From assembly GCF_034377285.1 (NCBI RefSeq), contig NZ_CP139715.1, positions 4,386,001 to 4,450,000 on the forward strand: a DNA stretch of 64,000 bases, written 5' to 3'. Shown in pieces: positions 1 through 9,345 of the stretch. The notes below the pieces were generated by a model that saw only the letters and a program-made list of their open reading frames with translations, was not told the origin of the DNA and ran no database searches. The translations under genes were made by a program, and so were the position numbers. Within the stretch, counting starts at the first letter, position 1. Every line of letters begins with the position of its first letter. The stretch is from Thalassobaculum sp. OXR-137 (GTDB taxonomy: Bacteria > Pseudomonadota > Alphaproteobacteria > Thalassobaculales > Thalassobaculaceae).

Positions 1-757
1 CGTTGACCCCGAGATCCAGCGCCTTGGCGAGTTTCTCGGTCTGGTCCTCCTCGCCGACCATCAGGATCGGGATATGGCGCGTCGCCTCCGCCGCGCGGAA
101 CTGGGAGACCAGCCGCAGGGCGTCGTCGGCGGCCAGGTTGAGGCTGCAGATCACCAGGTCGAACTCGCCGGCAGAGGCGCGGGCGAAGCCGGTTGCGCCG
201 TCCGCCGCCTGCTCCACCGTGTCGCCGTCGACCGCTAGGCTCTCGCGCAGGTTCATCGCGTCGATGCGGTTGTCCTCGATGGCGAGGACCCGGGCCTGGG
301 TGACGTCGATCTCCGTCATCGCCCGGGGCTCCTGCATCCCGAGCTGGGACGAGGTCTCCACCCGCAGGCGCCACTCGTCCATCATCATCTTCAGACGCAG
401 CAGGGAGCGCACCCGCGCGAACAGGGCGGCATCCACTACCGGCTTGGTCAGAAAGTCGTCGGCACCAGCCTCGATCCCGCGCACCCGGTCCGACACGTCG
501 GACAGGGCGGTGACCATGACGACCGGCAGGTGGGTGGTGCGCGGATCGGCCTTGATCCGGCGGCACACCTCGAACCCGTCCATGCCCGGCATCATGACGT
601 CGAGCAGCACGATATCGGGGATCTCGCGCTCGATCATCTCGAGCGCTTCCGGGCCGTTATAGGCGGAGAGGACGTCGAAATACTCCGCCGTCAGCTTTGC
701 TTCGAGCAGCTTGACGTTCGGCAGCACATCGTCGACGACGAGGACGCGGCCCGGCAT
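1..757 (-). CDS. pleD: PleD-type response regulator, 3' end beyond window
   Basis: This is the N-terminal 252 residues of a PleD-like response regulator; the rest lies outside the window. PleD of Caulobacter is a REC-REC-GGDEF diguanylate cyclase acting at the stalked pole downstream of DivJ/PleC and DivK. Residues 1-120 form a first receiver domain with the acidic pair D9/D10, phospho-acceptor D53 in [12 protein letters not shown] and a conserved TKP lysine motif. A second, more degenerate receiver starts near residue 150 ([13 protein letters not shown]). The GGDEF output domain is not visible. The ATG start lies 4 bp after the divK stop, so the two genes are probably co-transcribed. The call rests on the first receiver domain and on the divK-pleD order. 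Confidence 0.88.
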   Translation of the reverse strand, partial: MPGRVLVVDDVLPNVKLLEAKLTAEYFDVLSAYNGPEALEMIEREIPDIVLLDVMMPGMDGFEVCRRIKADPRTTHLPVVMVTALSDVSDRVRGIEAGADDFLTKPVVDAALFARVRSLLRLKMMMDEWRLRVETSSQLGMQEPRAMTEIDVTQARVLAIEDNRIDAMNLRESLAVDGDTVEQAADGATGFARASAGEFDLVICSLNLAADDALRLVSQFRAAEATRHIPILMVGEEDQTEKLAKALDLGVN

Positions 758-761
758 CGCG

Positions 762-1175
762 CTATCCCAGGAACTTTTTCACGGTATCCAGGAAGTGCCC
801 GACCGAAATCGGCTTGGCGATGTAAGCCTCGCACCCGCCTTCCCGGATCTTCTCCTCGTCACCCTTCATCGCGAACGCGGTCACGGCGATCACCGGAATC
901 GACTTGAGGCGATCGTCCTCCTTGATCCATTTGGTCACCTCCAGCCCGGAGACTTCCGGCAACTGGATGTCCATGAGGATCAGGTCCGGGCGCTTGTCGC
1001 GCGCCAGACGCAGGGCGTCCATCCCATCGCGCGTGCAGATGATGTCGTAGCCATGAGCCTCCAGGAGGTCATGGAAGAGCTTCATATTGAGCTCGTTGTC
1101 CTCGACGATGAGGACTGTTTTTGCCGCAGACGGTGCCGGTTCCGAGGTTCCGTTCTGTGTCTCGACCGAGGTCAT
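762..1175 (-). CDS. divK: Single-domain response regulator DivK
   Basis: A 137-residue stand-alone receiver domain. DivK is the essential diffusible regulator of alphaproteobacterial asymmetric division, phosphorylated by DivJ and dephosphorylated by PleC. The core beginning [20 protein letters not shown] matches DivK very closely; the phospho-acceptor is D69 ([13 protein letters not shown]) and the [12 protein letters not shown] and AKPIS motifs are present. The start at 1175 gives an N-terminal extension of about 17 residues (Ser/Thr/Pro-rich) relative to the usual 125-residue protein; it is preceded by a GATGAGGGT purine stretch. The reading frame stays open far upstream, but that part is antisense to the ROK kinase gene and has no family resemblance. 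pleD follows after 4 bp. Confidence 0.93.
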   Translation of the reverse strand: MTSVETQNGTSEPAPSAAKTVLIVEDNELNMKLFHDLLEAHGYDIICTRDGMDALRLARDKRPDLILMDIQLPEVSGLEVTKWIKEDDRLKSIPVIAVTAFAMKGDEEKIREGGCEAYIAKPISVGHFLDTVKKFLG

Positions 1176-1283
1176 ACCCTCATCCACCTTGATCCGTTCT
1201 GGGATACACTCGACCCGATTAGTTGAGCCGGATAGAGATAATACCAAGCCCTTCGACCCGATTCCATCACACACGGGCTTACC

Positions 1284-2267
1284 ATGGATGACGCAGCTTT
1301 GCACCAAAAGCCGATCTTGAACCGCCTGCGCATCGGCGTCGATCTCGGCGGCACCAAAACGGAGGCGATCGCCCTCGACGAGGACGGCCGAGAACTGCTG
1401 CGGCGCCGAGTCGCGACGACCAAGGGCGACTACGCGGGCACCGTCCGGGGCGCCGCGGATCTGGTTCGCTCCCTGGAATCGGAGCTCGGGCTCCAGGGCA
1501 GCGTCGGAGTCGGCATTCCCGGCTCCCTGTCGCGGGCCAGCGGCGTGGTGAAGAATGCCAATTCCACCTGGCTGAACGGCAAGCCCCTCGATCGCGACCT
1601 GTCGGAGAGCCTGGATCGCCCGGTGCGGGTGCAGAACGACGCGAACTGCTTCGCCGTCTCGGAGGCGGTGGACGGCGCGGCGCGGGGCGCCGGCATCGTC
1701 TTCGGCGTGATTCTGGGCACGGGGGTCGGCGGCGGCCTGGTGATCGACGGGCAGGCGATCGACGGCCCAATGGGGGTCACCGGCGAATGGGGCCACAATC
1801 CCCTGCCCGCCCCGCAGGACGACGAGCGGCCGGGGCCGGCCTGCTACTGCGACCGCCGGGGCTGCGTGGAGACGTTCCTCTCCGGCCCCGGCATGGCTGC
1901 GCGCTATGCGGAGTCCGGCGGACCGGCGCTCACCGCCGCGCAGATCGCCGAGGCGGCCGAGGCCGGGGACCCGACGGCCGCCGCCTATATGGAACGCTAC
2001 GCCGACCGCCTGGCGCGCGGGCTCGCCGGCGTCATCAACATCCTGGATCCGGACGTCATCGTCCTCGGCGGCGGCCTCTCCCGGGTGGAGATGCTCTACA
2101 CCCGCCTGCCGCAGCTCCTGCCGGCCCATGTCTTCACCGACCGGCTCGACACCCGCATCGTGCCGCCGCTCCATGGCGACAGCAGCGGCGTGCGTGGCGC
2201 CGCCTGGCTCTGGCCGCCGGAGCGGCAGGGACGTGCCGCCGCCACCTTCCTGCACGGAGCGGAGTGA
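1284..2267 (+). CDS. ROK-family sugar kinase (fructokinase/N-acetylglucosamine kinase type)
   Basis: A 327-residue cytoplasmic ROK-family kinase that phosphorylates a hexose or amino sugar with ATP. The phosphate-binding motif [16 protein letters not shown] is near residue 17. The ROK signatures [13 protein letters not shown] and [13 protein letters not shown] are intact, as is EWGHNPL with its substrate-binding acidic and histidine residues. The zinc site is [17 protein letters not shown]. The C-terminal [10 protein letters not shown] motif completes the fold. Substrate cannot be settled from sequence; Mak/NagK-like enzymes with this zinc motif use fructose, glucose or GlcNAc. The start ATG at 1284 lacks an obvious ribosome-binding site, and an internal start near 1320 is possible. 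dinB follows within 8 bp on the same strand. Confidence 0.85.
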   Translation: MDDAALHQKPILNRLRIGVDLGGTKTEAIALDEDGRELLRRRVATTKGDYAGTVRGAADLVRSLESELGLQGSVGVGIPGSLSRASGVVKNANSTWLNGKPLDRDLSESLDRPVRVQNDANCFAVSEAVDGAARGAGIVFGVILGTGVGGGLVIDGQAIDGPMGVTGEWGHNPLPAPQDDERPGPACYCDRRGCVETFLSGPGMAARYAESGGPALTAAQIAEAAEAGDPTAAAYMERYADRLARGLAGVINILDPDVIVLGGGLSRVEMLYTRLPQLLPAHVFTDRLDTRIVPPLHGDSSGVRGAAWLWPPERQGRAAATFLHGAE

Positions 2268-2274
2268 CCCCGCC

Positions 2275-3588
2275 ATGGCGGTCGAGACCCTGTGCCGGGA
2301 ATGCTTCGTGTGGAGCCCCGGCACGCCGGGGCGCTGCCCCGCCTGCGGCTCGCCTCGGGTTCTGTCGCATCCGGAGCTGCGCACGCTGAGCATCGCCCAT
2401 CTGGACTGCGACGCCTTCTACGCCAGCGTCGAGAAGCGCGACGACCCGTCCCTGCACGACAAGCCGGTGATCGTCGGCGGCCGGCACCGGGGCGTGGTCT
2501 CCGCCGCCTGCTACGTGGCGCGGATCTACGGCGTCCGCTCGGCCATGCCAATGTTCAAGGCGCTGGACGCCTGTCCCCATGCGGTGGTCATCAAGCCCGA
2601 CATGAAGAAATATGCGGCGGTCGGCGGCGAAATCCGCGAGATGATGCGGGCCATCACCCCGCAGGTCGAACCGCTGTCGATCGACGAGGCGTTCATGGAC
2701 CTGAGCGGCACCGAACGCCTGCACCGCGCGCCGCCGGCCGAAACCCTTGCCCGTCTGGCCAAGCGGGTGGAGGACACCATCCACGTCACCGTCTCCATAG
2801 GCCTCAGCTACAACAAGTTCCTCGCCAAGGTCGCCTCCGACCTGGACAAGCCGCGCGGCTTTCACGTGATCGGCCGGACCGAGGCCGTCGGCTTTCTTGC
2901 CGAGCAGTCGGTGTCCATCCTGTGGGGCGTGGGCAAGACCCTGCAGCGCAAGCTGATCGCCGACGGCATCCGCACCATCGGCGATCTGCAGCCCTTCGAG
3001 GAAACCGAGCTTATGCGCCGCTACGGCAGCATAGGCCAGCGGCTCGCCCGCTTCTCCCACGGCCGCGACGACCGCCGGATCGAGCCCGGGTCGGTGGTGA
3101 AGAGCGTCTCCAACGAGACCACCTTCGACACCGACATCTCCGACGTGGAGGTGCTGCGGCCCTATCTCTGGCGGCTGAGCGAGGAAGTGTCGGGACGGCT
3201 GAAGCGCAAGGCGATCGCCGGCGGCGTGGTCACCCTCAAGCTGAAGACGACCGATTTCAAGATCCTGACCCGGCAACAGCACCTGATGGCGCCGACCCAG
3301 ATGGCCGACCGCATCTACCGCACGGCCGACGCGCTGCTCGCCAAGCAGGCGGACGGGCGGCGGTTCCGGCTCATTGGCGTGGGGGTGAGCGAGCTTGAAG
3401 GCGAACGGCTGGCCGATCCGGCCGACCTGGCAGATCCGGGTTTCGAGACCCGGCGCAAGGTGGAGAGCGCCATGGACGCGGTTCGCGCCAAGCTGGGCAC
3501 CGCGGCCATCACCAAGGGCATCGGCCTGAAGGCGCAGAAAATCCGTCAGCAACCCTCCGACAAGATGCCGGAGGGCGAGGAGTTCTGA
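2275..3588 (+). CDS. dinB: DNA polymerase IV (Y family) with N-terminal zinc ribbon
   Basis: A 437-residue Y-family translesion DNA polymerase. The catalytic core starts near residue 38 with [19 protein letters not shown] (first metal-binding Asp) and carries the [11 protein letters not shown] motif holding the other two catalytic acidic residues. The little-finger domain ends near residue 400. Ahead of the polymerase is a short domain with CxxC-x10-CxxC (C7, C10, C21, C24), which looks like a zinc ribbon and is absent from E. coli DinB. The frame is open upstream inside the ROK gene, so the start was placed at the ATG at 2275, just after the ROK stop. The C-terminus lacks a canonical QLxLF clamp motif that I can recognise. 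Confidence 0.9.
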   Translation: MAVETLCRECFVWSPGTPGRCPACGSPRVLSHPELRTLSIAHLDCDAFYASVEKRDDPSLHDKPVIVGGRHRGVVSAACYVARIYGVRSAMPMFKALDACPHAVVIKPDMKKYAAVGGEIREMMRAITPQVEPLSIDEAFMDLSGTERLHRAPPAETLARLAKRVEDTIHVTVSIGLSYNKFLAKVASDLDKPRGFHVIGRTEAVGFLAEQSVSILWGVGKTLQRKLIADGIRTIGDLQPFEETELMRRYGSIGQRLARFSHGRDDRRIEPGSVVKSVSNETTFDTDISDVEVLRPYLWRLSEEVSGRLKRKAIAGGVVTLKLKTTDFKILTRQQHLMAPTQMADRIYRTADALLAKQADGRRFRLIGVGVSELEGERLADPADLADPGFETRRKVESAMDAVRAKLGTAAITKGIGLKAQKIRQQPSDKMPEGEEF

Positions 3589-3607
3589 GGCTCGGAGGTC
3601 CGGCCGG

Positions 3608-4450
3608 TCAGCAGGCCGGTGGCGGCAGCGCCTCGACCTCTTCCAGGCTCATGCGGACCGAAAAATCCGAGTAATGCACCAGGATCGAGCGGGCGATCCC
3701 GTTGGCCAGGACGTCGATGCTCATCTCGAAATCCGGCTCGGATCCTTCGCTGTCCGGACCGAACCAGGCCAGCCGCGACGGATAGTAGACACCCTGCGCG
3801 GCTTCGGCCTTGATCGACGGCAGTTTGTCGGTCCGACCCTTGCCCAGCACGGCGGAGATCAGCGACGGCGCCTCAGGCTCGCCGCCGTCGAACACCGGCG
3901 CCCGCAGGAACCGTTTGCCGGAGGTCGCCGCCTGGATCATCCGGATCGTGTGCTCGGTCGGGAACAGGGTGTCCTTGGGCAGCTTAAGCTCCTGCTGCTC
4001 CGGCTCGGCGAAGGTAACCTTGCCCGGACCGGAGCCCAGGGGCAGCGGCATCACCGCCTTGCCCTCGATCCGTTCCTCGCCGCCGCCCCGGTCGCGCTTC
4101 ACGAAGAAGCGGTACACGTCGCCGTCCTTGGATTCCCAGGTCGAATAGGTCGACTGAATCACCGAGCCGTCGCCGTCCGCCCGCGAGAACTCCATGGCGT
4201 AGCGCTGCTCGACGGCCCAGCCGTCGCAGGCGTCACGCCATTCGAAGCCCATGCGGCCCTGCACGTCGACGATCGAGGAGGAGGACGACGCCTTGTCGAG
4301 CGTCACCTTATACAGCGCACGGTGCGGCAGGATCTCGACGGCCGCCGTCGGAACGGCAGTCGCGGGACCCGCCGTCGCGTGGGGTGCGAGCGCCGAAACG
4401 CCCAACACGGCAACCGCAAGAACAGCCGCGGCGCGGGCTCGGTCCAACAT
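3608..4450 (-). CDS. eipB: EipB-family (DUF1849) cell-envelope protein
   Basis: A 280-residue predicted periplasmic protein of the EipB/DUF1849 family, which in Brucella supports envelope integrity. A hydrophobic N-terminal segment ending in an Ala-rich stretch (about residues 6-28) is a likely signal peptide. Family features are LPHRALYKVTLD at the mature N-terminus, the DACDGW motif with C75, and a final residue C280; EipB is known to form a disulfide between an N-proximal and a C-terminal cysteine, and this pairing fits. AAGGAG lies 7 bp before the ATG at 4450, which I prefer to an upstream ATG pair at 4463-4468. It is convergent with dinB. Function is inferred from the family only. Confidence 0.82.
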   Translation of the reverse strand: MLDRARAAAVLAVAVLGVSALAPHATAGPATAVPTAAVEILPHRALYKVTLDKASSSSSIVDVQGRMGFEWRDACDGWAVEQRYAMEFSRADGDGSVIQSTYSTWESKDGDVYRFFVKRDRGGGEERIEGKAVMPLPLGSGPGKVTFAEPEQQELKLPKDTLFPTEHTIRMIQAATSGKRFLRAPVFDGGEPEAPSLISAVLGKGRTDKLPSIKAEAAQGVYYPSRLAWFGPDSEGSEPDFEMSIDVLANGIARSILVHYSDFSVRMSLEEVEALPPPAC

Positions 4451-4675
4451 AAGCCACTCCTTCATCATACTCTCCGCCGACTATGACATGGCGAACAGGG
4501 CGGAAAAATGGCCCCTGTCCGTCCGTCCGCATCGGCAAGTTTTTCCCAATGCAGGATCTCCCCGGCGCCCTTCCAGAAATTAGTAAAGGCTTTCATGACC
4601 TTACGCGACTGACAGAAACGCCGCATGTGGCACGGCGGATGCATGGCATGGGGTAACCAATGTGTGAGGTGACCC

Positions 4676-5401
4676 ATGTCACACGATCCGAGCCTGATGA
4701 CCGCGCCGCTGGATGGACCGAGTGCCCGCATGTACGCCGAAGTGGCGGGTATGCTCGCCCGTTTCAATGGCGCGCTGGACCCGGCCAACGATGCCGAGGA
4801 GCTGAGCCCGTCGGAAACGACGGCCGCCCTGAAACTGGCCCTCGTAGCCATGACCGAGGCGCAGAAGCGCATCGAGCGTCAACAGGCCCGCATCGCGGAG
4901 CTGGAAAATCTCTCGGTCACCGACGAGCTGACCGGTGTCATGAACCGCCGCGGCTTCGACATGCAGCTCCGCAAATCCATGGCCCAGCAGAAGCGCCACA
5001 GCCAGGACAGCGAAGACAATGGCGGCGGCGTTGTGCTGATGATCGATCTGGACCGCTTCAAGGCGGTCAACGACACCTACGGCCATGCCGCCGGCGACGA
5101 GCTGCTGCGGCTGGTGGCCGGCGTCCTGACCCGCGACGTGCGGGCCAGCGATACCGTCTCCCGCCTGGGCGGCGACGAGTTCGCGGTGCTGATGCCGGAT
5201 CTGGACGCCGCGGACGGGCTGGCCCGGGCGAAGCGCCTGGAGAAGCGCCTGAATGCAACGAGACTGAGCTGGGGGGAGCTGGTTCTGCCGGTCTCCGCCA
5301 GTGTCGGCGCGGTCAGCTTTCGGCCGCAGGACCGGCCGGCCGAAGTGCTGAACCGCGCCGATGAGATCATGTACCGGCGCAAGGCCGAGCGCCGCGCCTG
5401 A
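4676..5401 (+). CDS. Diguanylate cyclase with coiled-coil N-terminus
   Basis: A 241-residue GGDEF protein expected to make cyclic di-GMP from GTP. Residues 1-75 contain no recognised sensor; residues about 50-78 (ALKLALVAMTEAQKRIERQQ onward) look like a short coiled coil that would allow dimerisation. The GGDEF domain spans about 79-240. The active-site GGDEF is at residues 165-169. An RxxD inhibitory I-site (R156-D159) lies exactly five residues upstream, so product inhibition is likely. There is no receiver domain, signal peptide or membrane helix, so the protein is probably cytosolic. It appears monocistronic. Confidence 0.88.
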   Translation: MSHDPSLMTAPLDGPSARMYAEVAGMLARFNGALDPANDAEELSPSETTAALKLALVAMTEAQKRIERQQARIAELENLSVTDELTGVMNRRGFDMQLRKSMAQQKRHSQDSEDNGGGVVLMIDLDRFKAVNDTYGHAAGDELLRLVAGVLTRDVRASDTVSRLGGDEFAVLMPDLDAADGLARAKRLEKRLNATRLSWGELVLPVSASVGAVSFRPQDRPAEVLNRADEIMYRRKAERRA

Positions 5402-5440
5402 GACCGGGACCGAGGCCCGGAACCAGGCCGCCGGCGAAAA

Positions 5441-5469
5441 ACGGAAAAGGGCTGCCGAGAGCCGCCCTT
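5441..5469 (-). terminator. Rho-independent terminator after the SPOR gene
   Basis: Read on the minus strand, a stem AAGGGC/GCCCTT with additional GGCT pairing is followed by a T-rich tail (TTTTCCGTTTTT). It lies about 40 bp past the stop of the SPOR lipoprotein gene and could also end the diguanylate cyclase transcript less efficiently. Confidence 0.55.
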
Positions 5470-5508
5470 GCCAGATCCGAAATCTCTCCAGGTCGACGCG
5501 GAGGCGTC

Positions 5509-6420
5509 TCAGCGCATCGCCACCTGATCGCCCTCGCCGCGCGGGGCGAGCCGGATGATCCAGGGCTGATGGCCGTCGACGATGCCCAGATCCGCCTTGG
5601 CCTGCTGCGCGTCGCGCAGCCCGTAGGGACCGACCAGGACGCGATGCCAGATCTGACCGTCCACATCGACCGGTCGAATCTCCGCATTCCTGTCGGCAAA
5701 CCGCTCGGCCAGACTCACGGCCCGGCCGGTGTCGCGAACGGAGCCGATCACCACATAACGCTGCTCGCCGGCGGGAGCCTGGGTCGTCGCGGCGACGGGC
5801 ATCGCCCGCTCGCTCCGATGGCCACGGACGTAGTTGGCGGGCGGGGTCCAGGGCTCGATCGGCGCCGAAACCGATACGGTGCTAACCAGGGTGGCCGCGA
5901 CCGGGGTCTCGATGCTGCGGGCGACCAGCACCGGGCGGGCGATCGGCACCGGCGGCATCGCGCCGGCCATCGCCTTCGGGGCCGCCAGAACCGGCTTGTC
6001 GGTGGAGACGAGACCCGGGGTCTCGATCGGAGCGCGGAACGGCGGGGAGAAAGACAGCGCGGCCGCCACCAGGACCGGCTCCTCGCGGTCCTCGACCTTC
6101 ATCGCGCCGAGGCTGATTTCCGGATCGTTGTTGGAGCGGAAGCTGCCGCTGTCGCGGTCGCCGGGATAGGCGGCGACGACCACGCGTTCGCCGGCGGCGG
6201 CACTTTCGGGGTCGAGCGCCTGGCACATGGCCTCGCCGGTGAGCGGCCGCGTCAGCTCGCAATCCTGCTCGGCGAAGGCGGAAAGGACGTGATCGGCGGA
6301 AAATTTGCCGGTCTGCATGTAGCTGATGCCGGAGATCGCCGTCGACGCGATCGTCACCGGAATCGGCAGACATCCGCCGAGAATCAATGGCATCGCGGCG
6401 ACCGCGATCATACGTTTCAT
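5509..6420 (-). CDS. Lipoprotein with C-terminal SPOR domain
   Basis: A 303-residue predicted lipoprotein. The start at 6420 gives a lipoprotein signal peptide MKRMIAVAAMPLILGGC with a lipobox LGGC, and a GGGGGAAA ribosome-binding site lies just upstream; the longer frame from 6465 would hide the signal. The middle (about residues 40-210) is low-complexity, Ala/Pro/Val-rich. The last 75 residues, from QRYVVIGSVRDTGRA onward, resemble a SPOR domain, which binds denuded peptidoglycan glycan strands at septa. The two N-proximal cysteines after the lipobox (in QDCELTRPLTGEAMC) could pair. The cellular role is unknown; an envelope or division-associated function is an inference from SPOR. Confidence 0.72.
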   Translation of the reverse strand: MKRMIAVAAMPLILGGCLPIPVTIASTAISGISYMQTGKFSADHVLSAFAEQDCELTRPLTGEAMCQALDPESAAAGERVVVAAYPGDRDSGSFRSNNDPEISLGAMKVEDREEPVLVAAALSFSPPFRAPIETPGLVSTDKPVLAAPKAMAGAMPPVPIARPVLVARSIETPVAATLVSTVSVSAPIEPWTPPANYVRGHRSERAMPVAATTQAPAGEQRYVVIGSVRDTGRAVSLAERFADRNAEIRPVDVDGQIWHRVLVGPYGLRDAQQAKADLGIVDGHQPWIIRLAPRGEGDQVAMR

Positions 6421-6626
6421 GAGATTTCCCCCGTCCCACCAGGCGCTTAATGTGCGAATCTTCACTTATCGCAGCGACCGGCGCAACAGTCGTAGTTTAT
6501 GTCAAATTGTTTGTGAATCGCGCCCTCCTCTCGAAGGGTCGAAACGGCGTCCGAACGCGGTGCTGATTCGGCGCCGGATCCCGCGCACTCTTGCGCCGCC
6601 GGAAGGCTCGTGTATTACCACCGGCC
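6421..6626. promoter_or_regulatory. Divergent promoter region between the SPOR gene and rnd
   Basis: A 206-bp divergent intergenic region that must hold promoters for both the lipoprotein gene and rnd. The central part (about 6480-6520) is AT-richer than its surroundings. I could not assign convincing -35/-10 pairs. Confidence 0.4.
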
Positions 6627-7787
6627 ATGACACTCGTCACGGACACGGAAACCCTCGCCGCCGTTTGCCAGCGAATCGCGGACGAGCCTTACGTTGCGAT
6701 CGACACCGAATTTCTGCGCGACAAGACCTACTACTCCCGACTCTGCCTGGTGCAGCTCGCCGGCAAGGAGGATGTGGTCGCGGTGGATACCCTTGCCCCG
6801 GATATCGACCTGACGCCGCTGTTCGAGCTGATGGCCAATCCCAACGTGCTGAAGGTTTTCCACGCGGCGCGCCAGGACATCGAGATCTTCGTGCACATGA
6901 CCGGCCAGGTGCCGGCGCCGATGTTCGACACCCAGATCGCCGCCATGGTCTGCGGGTTCGGCGACGCGGTCAGCTACGACCGGCTGGTCCGGGCGATCAC
7001 CGGCGCGAACATCGACAAGACCTCGCGCTTCACCGACTGGAGCCACAGGCCACTGTCGCAGCACCAGATCGACTACGCGCTGGCGGACGTGATCCATCTG
7101 CGCCCCTGCTACGAGCGCCTGGCGAAGCGGCTGGCCAAGACCAAGCGCTCGGAATGGCTGGACGAGGAGATGGCGGTCCTGACCGACGTCGCCACCTACG
7201 TCACCGAGCCGGAAGAATCCTGGAAGCGGCTGAAGACCCGCTCCACCAAGCCGAAATTCCTCGCCGTGCTGCGGGCGCTGTCCGCGTGGCGCGAGGTTGA
7301 GGCGCAGTCCCGCGACATCCCCCGCAGCCGCGTCCTGCGCGACGACGCCCTGGTCGACATCGCCGCCCAGGCGCCGACCTCGGCCGACGAGCTGTCGCGC
7401 TCGCGGTCGTTCAACCGGGAATCGGCGAACGGCAAGACCGGCCGGGCGATCCTCGAGGCCGTTCAGTCCGCGCTGGAGTCGCCGAAGGAAACATGGCCCA
7501 AGGTCTCCGACCAGCGCGACAAGCCCCAGGGCCGTCAGCCGGTGGCCGAACTGCTGCGGGTGCTCCTGAAGGTGCAGTGCGATGCCCATGACGTGGCGCC
7601 GAAGCTGGTCGCCAGCGCCGACGACCTGGACGCCATCGCCGCCGACGACAATGCCGACGTCCCGGCCATGAAGGGCTGGCGGCGCGAGGTGTTCGGCGAT
7701 GCCGCGCTCGCGGTCAAACACGGCAAGCTGGCCTTCGCCTTCGATCCGGAGAAGGACCGCCTGGCCCTGATCGAGGTTCCCGAGTAG
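6627..7787 (+). CDS. rnd: Ribonuclease D
   Basis: A 386-residue 3'-5' exoribonuclease of the DEDD family, which trims tRNA and other stable RNA 3' ends. The exonuclease motifs are visible: YVAIDTEFLRDKTYYSRLCL (DxE, near residue 24), KVFHAARQDIEIF with the second Asp, and the YALADVIHL motif with Tyr and Asp near residue 155. An HRDC domain follows (about residues 210-290). The ATG at 6627 was chosen because the preceding in-frame residues are basic and not family-like. It is convergent with the ppx/gppA gene, leaving only 7 bp between stops. Confidence 0.93.
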   Translation: MTLVTDTETLAAVCQRIADEPYVAIDTEFLRDKTYYSRLCLVQLAGKEDVVAVDTLAPDIDLTPLFELMANPNVLKVFHAARQDIEIFVHMTGQVPAPMFDTQIAAMVCGFGDAVSYDRLVRAITGANIDKTSRFTDWSHRPLSQHQIDYALADVIHLRPCYERLAKRLAKTKRSEWLDEEMAVLTDVATYVTEPEESWKRLKTRSTKPKFLAVLRALSAWREVEAQSRDIPRSRVLRDDALVDIAAQAPTSADELSRSRSFNRESANGKTGRAILEAVQSALESPKETWPKVSDQRDKPQGRQPVAELLRVLLKVQCDAHDVAPKLVASADDLDAIAADDNADVPAMKGWRREVFGDAALAVKHGKLAFAFDPEKDRLALIEVPE

Positions 7788-7794
7788 AAGCCGG

Positions 7795-9324
7795 TCAGCG
7801 CTTGCCGTTGCGCGCTGGGCGGACGCTGAGCACGATCGGTCGCTGCAGGGATTCCGACAGGGACTGAACCCGGCGCTCGACCACCTCGCCCATGAGCACG
7901 ACCGCCTCGGGGGCGAAGGTCAGGGCGAAACCGTCGTCCCTCCCCTCGATCCGCGTGCGGCGCAGCAGCGCCGTCGCCCCGCCCGACAGGGTCAGTCCGA
8001 GGCGCAGCGCCAGCCCCACCTGAACCGCCAGCAGCCGGCGCTGCGGATCCAGCAGCCCTTCCACCTTCGTGGCCGCCTCGATCTGCACGTGGCCGCTGTA
8101 GCGGGCCAGCATGCCGAGGCCGAGGAACACCCGGTCGGCATGGTCGAGACCGGCCACCGGCAGGCGTGAGATCCGCAGGAAGGCATGCTCGCCGCGATAG
8201 GACGGGTGCTCCGCCCACGCCATGTCGCTCAGCATGCACAGCGCCCGCACCAGACGTTCGTCGCGTCGGGCGAACTCCCCGAACAGCGGTTTCAGCCAGT
8301 TGAACACGGTCTCCGCCGGCGGTGCGAAACGGTTGGTCTCGCGCGCGATGGAGACGGCGGCCACCAGCAGCGGGTCCTCGTGGCGCTCCTCCGACGACAG
8401 CCGGTCGAAGATGCAGCCCTCGCGCAGCCCGAAGGCGGAGAACACCACCCGGTCCGGCTTGCCCCGCATCAGCACCCGCTGAAGGACCAGGGCGGCGGTC
8501 GCCATGGTGTCGGCGCGCCGGCGCGAAACGCCCGGCGTCGCCCGGATCGATTTCTTGGTGCTGCCGAAGAGACTCGACAGGAAGGCGGTCAGGGTCGCCC
8601 GGTCGATGGTGTAGCCGTGGATGACCTCGATCGGATAGTTGGTCGCCGCCATATGCGCCTTGGCCACGCTGCGCCAGGCGCCGCCCACGGCGTAGAGGGT
8701 GCGTCCCTCCAGGTTGGCGATCCAAGGGGCGCCGTCGAGATAGCCGTCGACCAGCGCCTCCATCTTGCGGCGCTTGCCCGGCTCCACTTCGCCGATCCGC
8801 AGCGGGCCGACCGGCATCGTGGTGTGGGCGCCGAGCTGCTGGTCGGCCACGTCGATCAGTTCCAGGCTGCCGCCGCCGAGATCGCCGACGACGCCGTTGG
8901 CGTCGGGAAAGCCGCTGACCACGCCGAGGGCGGAGAGCCGCGCCTCCTCGTCGCCGCCGATGATCCGTACCGTGTAGCCGGTGCGCCGCTCGATCTCGGC
9001 GACGAACTCAGGACCGTTGGAGGCGTCGCGCACGGCCGAGGTGGCCAGCACATCGACCCAGCCCACCCGCATGGCCCCGGCAATGGCGGCGAAGCGCTGC
9101 AGGTTGGTCAGGGCCGACGCCATGGCTTCCGCCGACAGCGCCCCCGTCTCGTCCAGGCCGCGGCCCAGCCCGCACAGGGCCTTCTCGTTGAACACCGGCA
9201 CCGGTGAGAGCCCCTCGTGGTCGTACACGACCAGACGGATCGAGTTGGAGCCGATATCGAGGACGCCGATGCGATGGTCGCGCCGTGCCCGCTTCGATCT
9301 TGTGTCGGAAGTCTCGGTAGTCAG
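7795..9324 (-). CDS. ppx: Exopolyphosphatase / pppGpp phosphatase family
   Basis: A 509-residue Ppx/GppA-family phosphatase that degrades polyphosphate and possibly pppGpp. The ASKHA-fold phosphate-1 loop IGVLDIGSNSIRLVVYD is near residue 20, and VVGDLGGGSLELI is the phosphate-2 loop; a long C-terminal HD-like helical region follows. The start is odd: no ATG, GTG or TTG in any useful position exists between the ppk stop (9346) and the phosphate-1 loop, so a CTG at 9324 is the only near-cognate start that keeps the motif. The first conventional in-frame start, GTG at 9228, would delete the catalytic loop. ppk lies 21 bp upstream, so synthesis and degradation of polyphosphate are encoded by one operon. 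Confidence 0.85.
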   Translation of the reverse strand: MTTETSDTRSKRARRDHRIGVLDIGSNSIRLVVYDHEGLSPVPVFNEKALCGLGRGLDETGALSAEAMASALTNLQRFAAIAGAMRVGWVDVLATSAVRDASNGPEFVAEIERRTGYTVRIIGGDEEARLSALGVVSGFPDANGVVGDLGGGSLELIDVADQQLGAHTTMPVGPLRIGEVEPGKRRKMEALVDGYLDGAPWIANLEGRTLYAVGGAWRSVAKAHMAATNYPIEVIHGYTIDRATLTAFLSSLFGSTKKSIRATPGVSRRRADTMATAALVLQRVLMRGKPDRVVFSAFGLREGCIFDRLSSEERHEDPLLVAAVSIARETNRFAPPAETVFNWLKPLFGEFARRDERLVRALCMLSDMAWAEHPSYRGEHAFLRISRLPVAGLDHADRVFLGLGMLARYSGHVQIEAATKVEGLLDPQRRLLAVQVGLALRLGLTLSGGATALLRRTRIEGRDDGFALTFAPEAVVLMGEVVERRVQSLSESLQRPIVLSVRPARNGKR

Positions 9325-9345
9325 TGTTCCGCTCGCGCCTAGGGC

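Noticed and set aside
1176-2393. Long minus-strand frame fused upstream of divK
   Set aside because: It is antisense to the ROK kinase, Arg/Gly-rich with no family motifs, and the DivK core starts at 1175.
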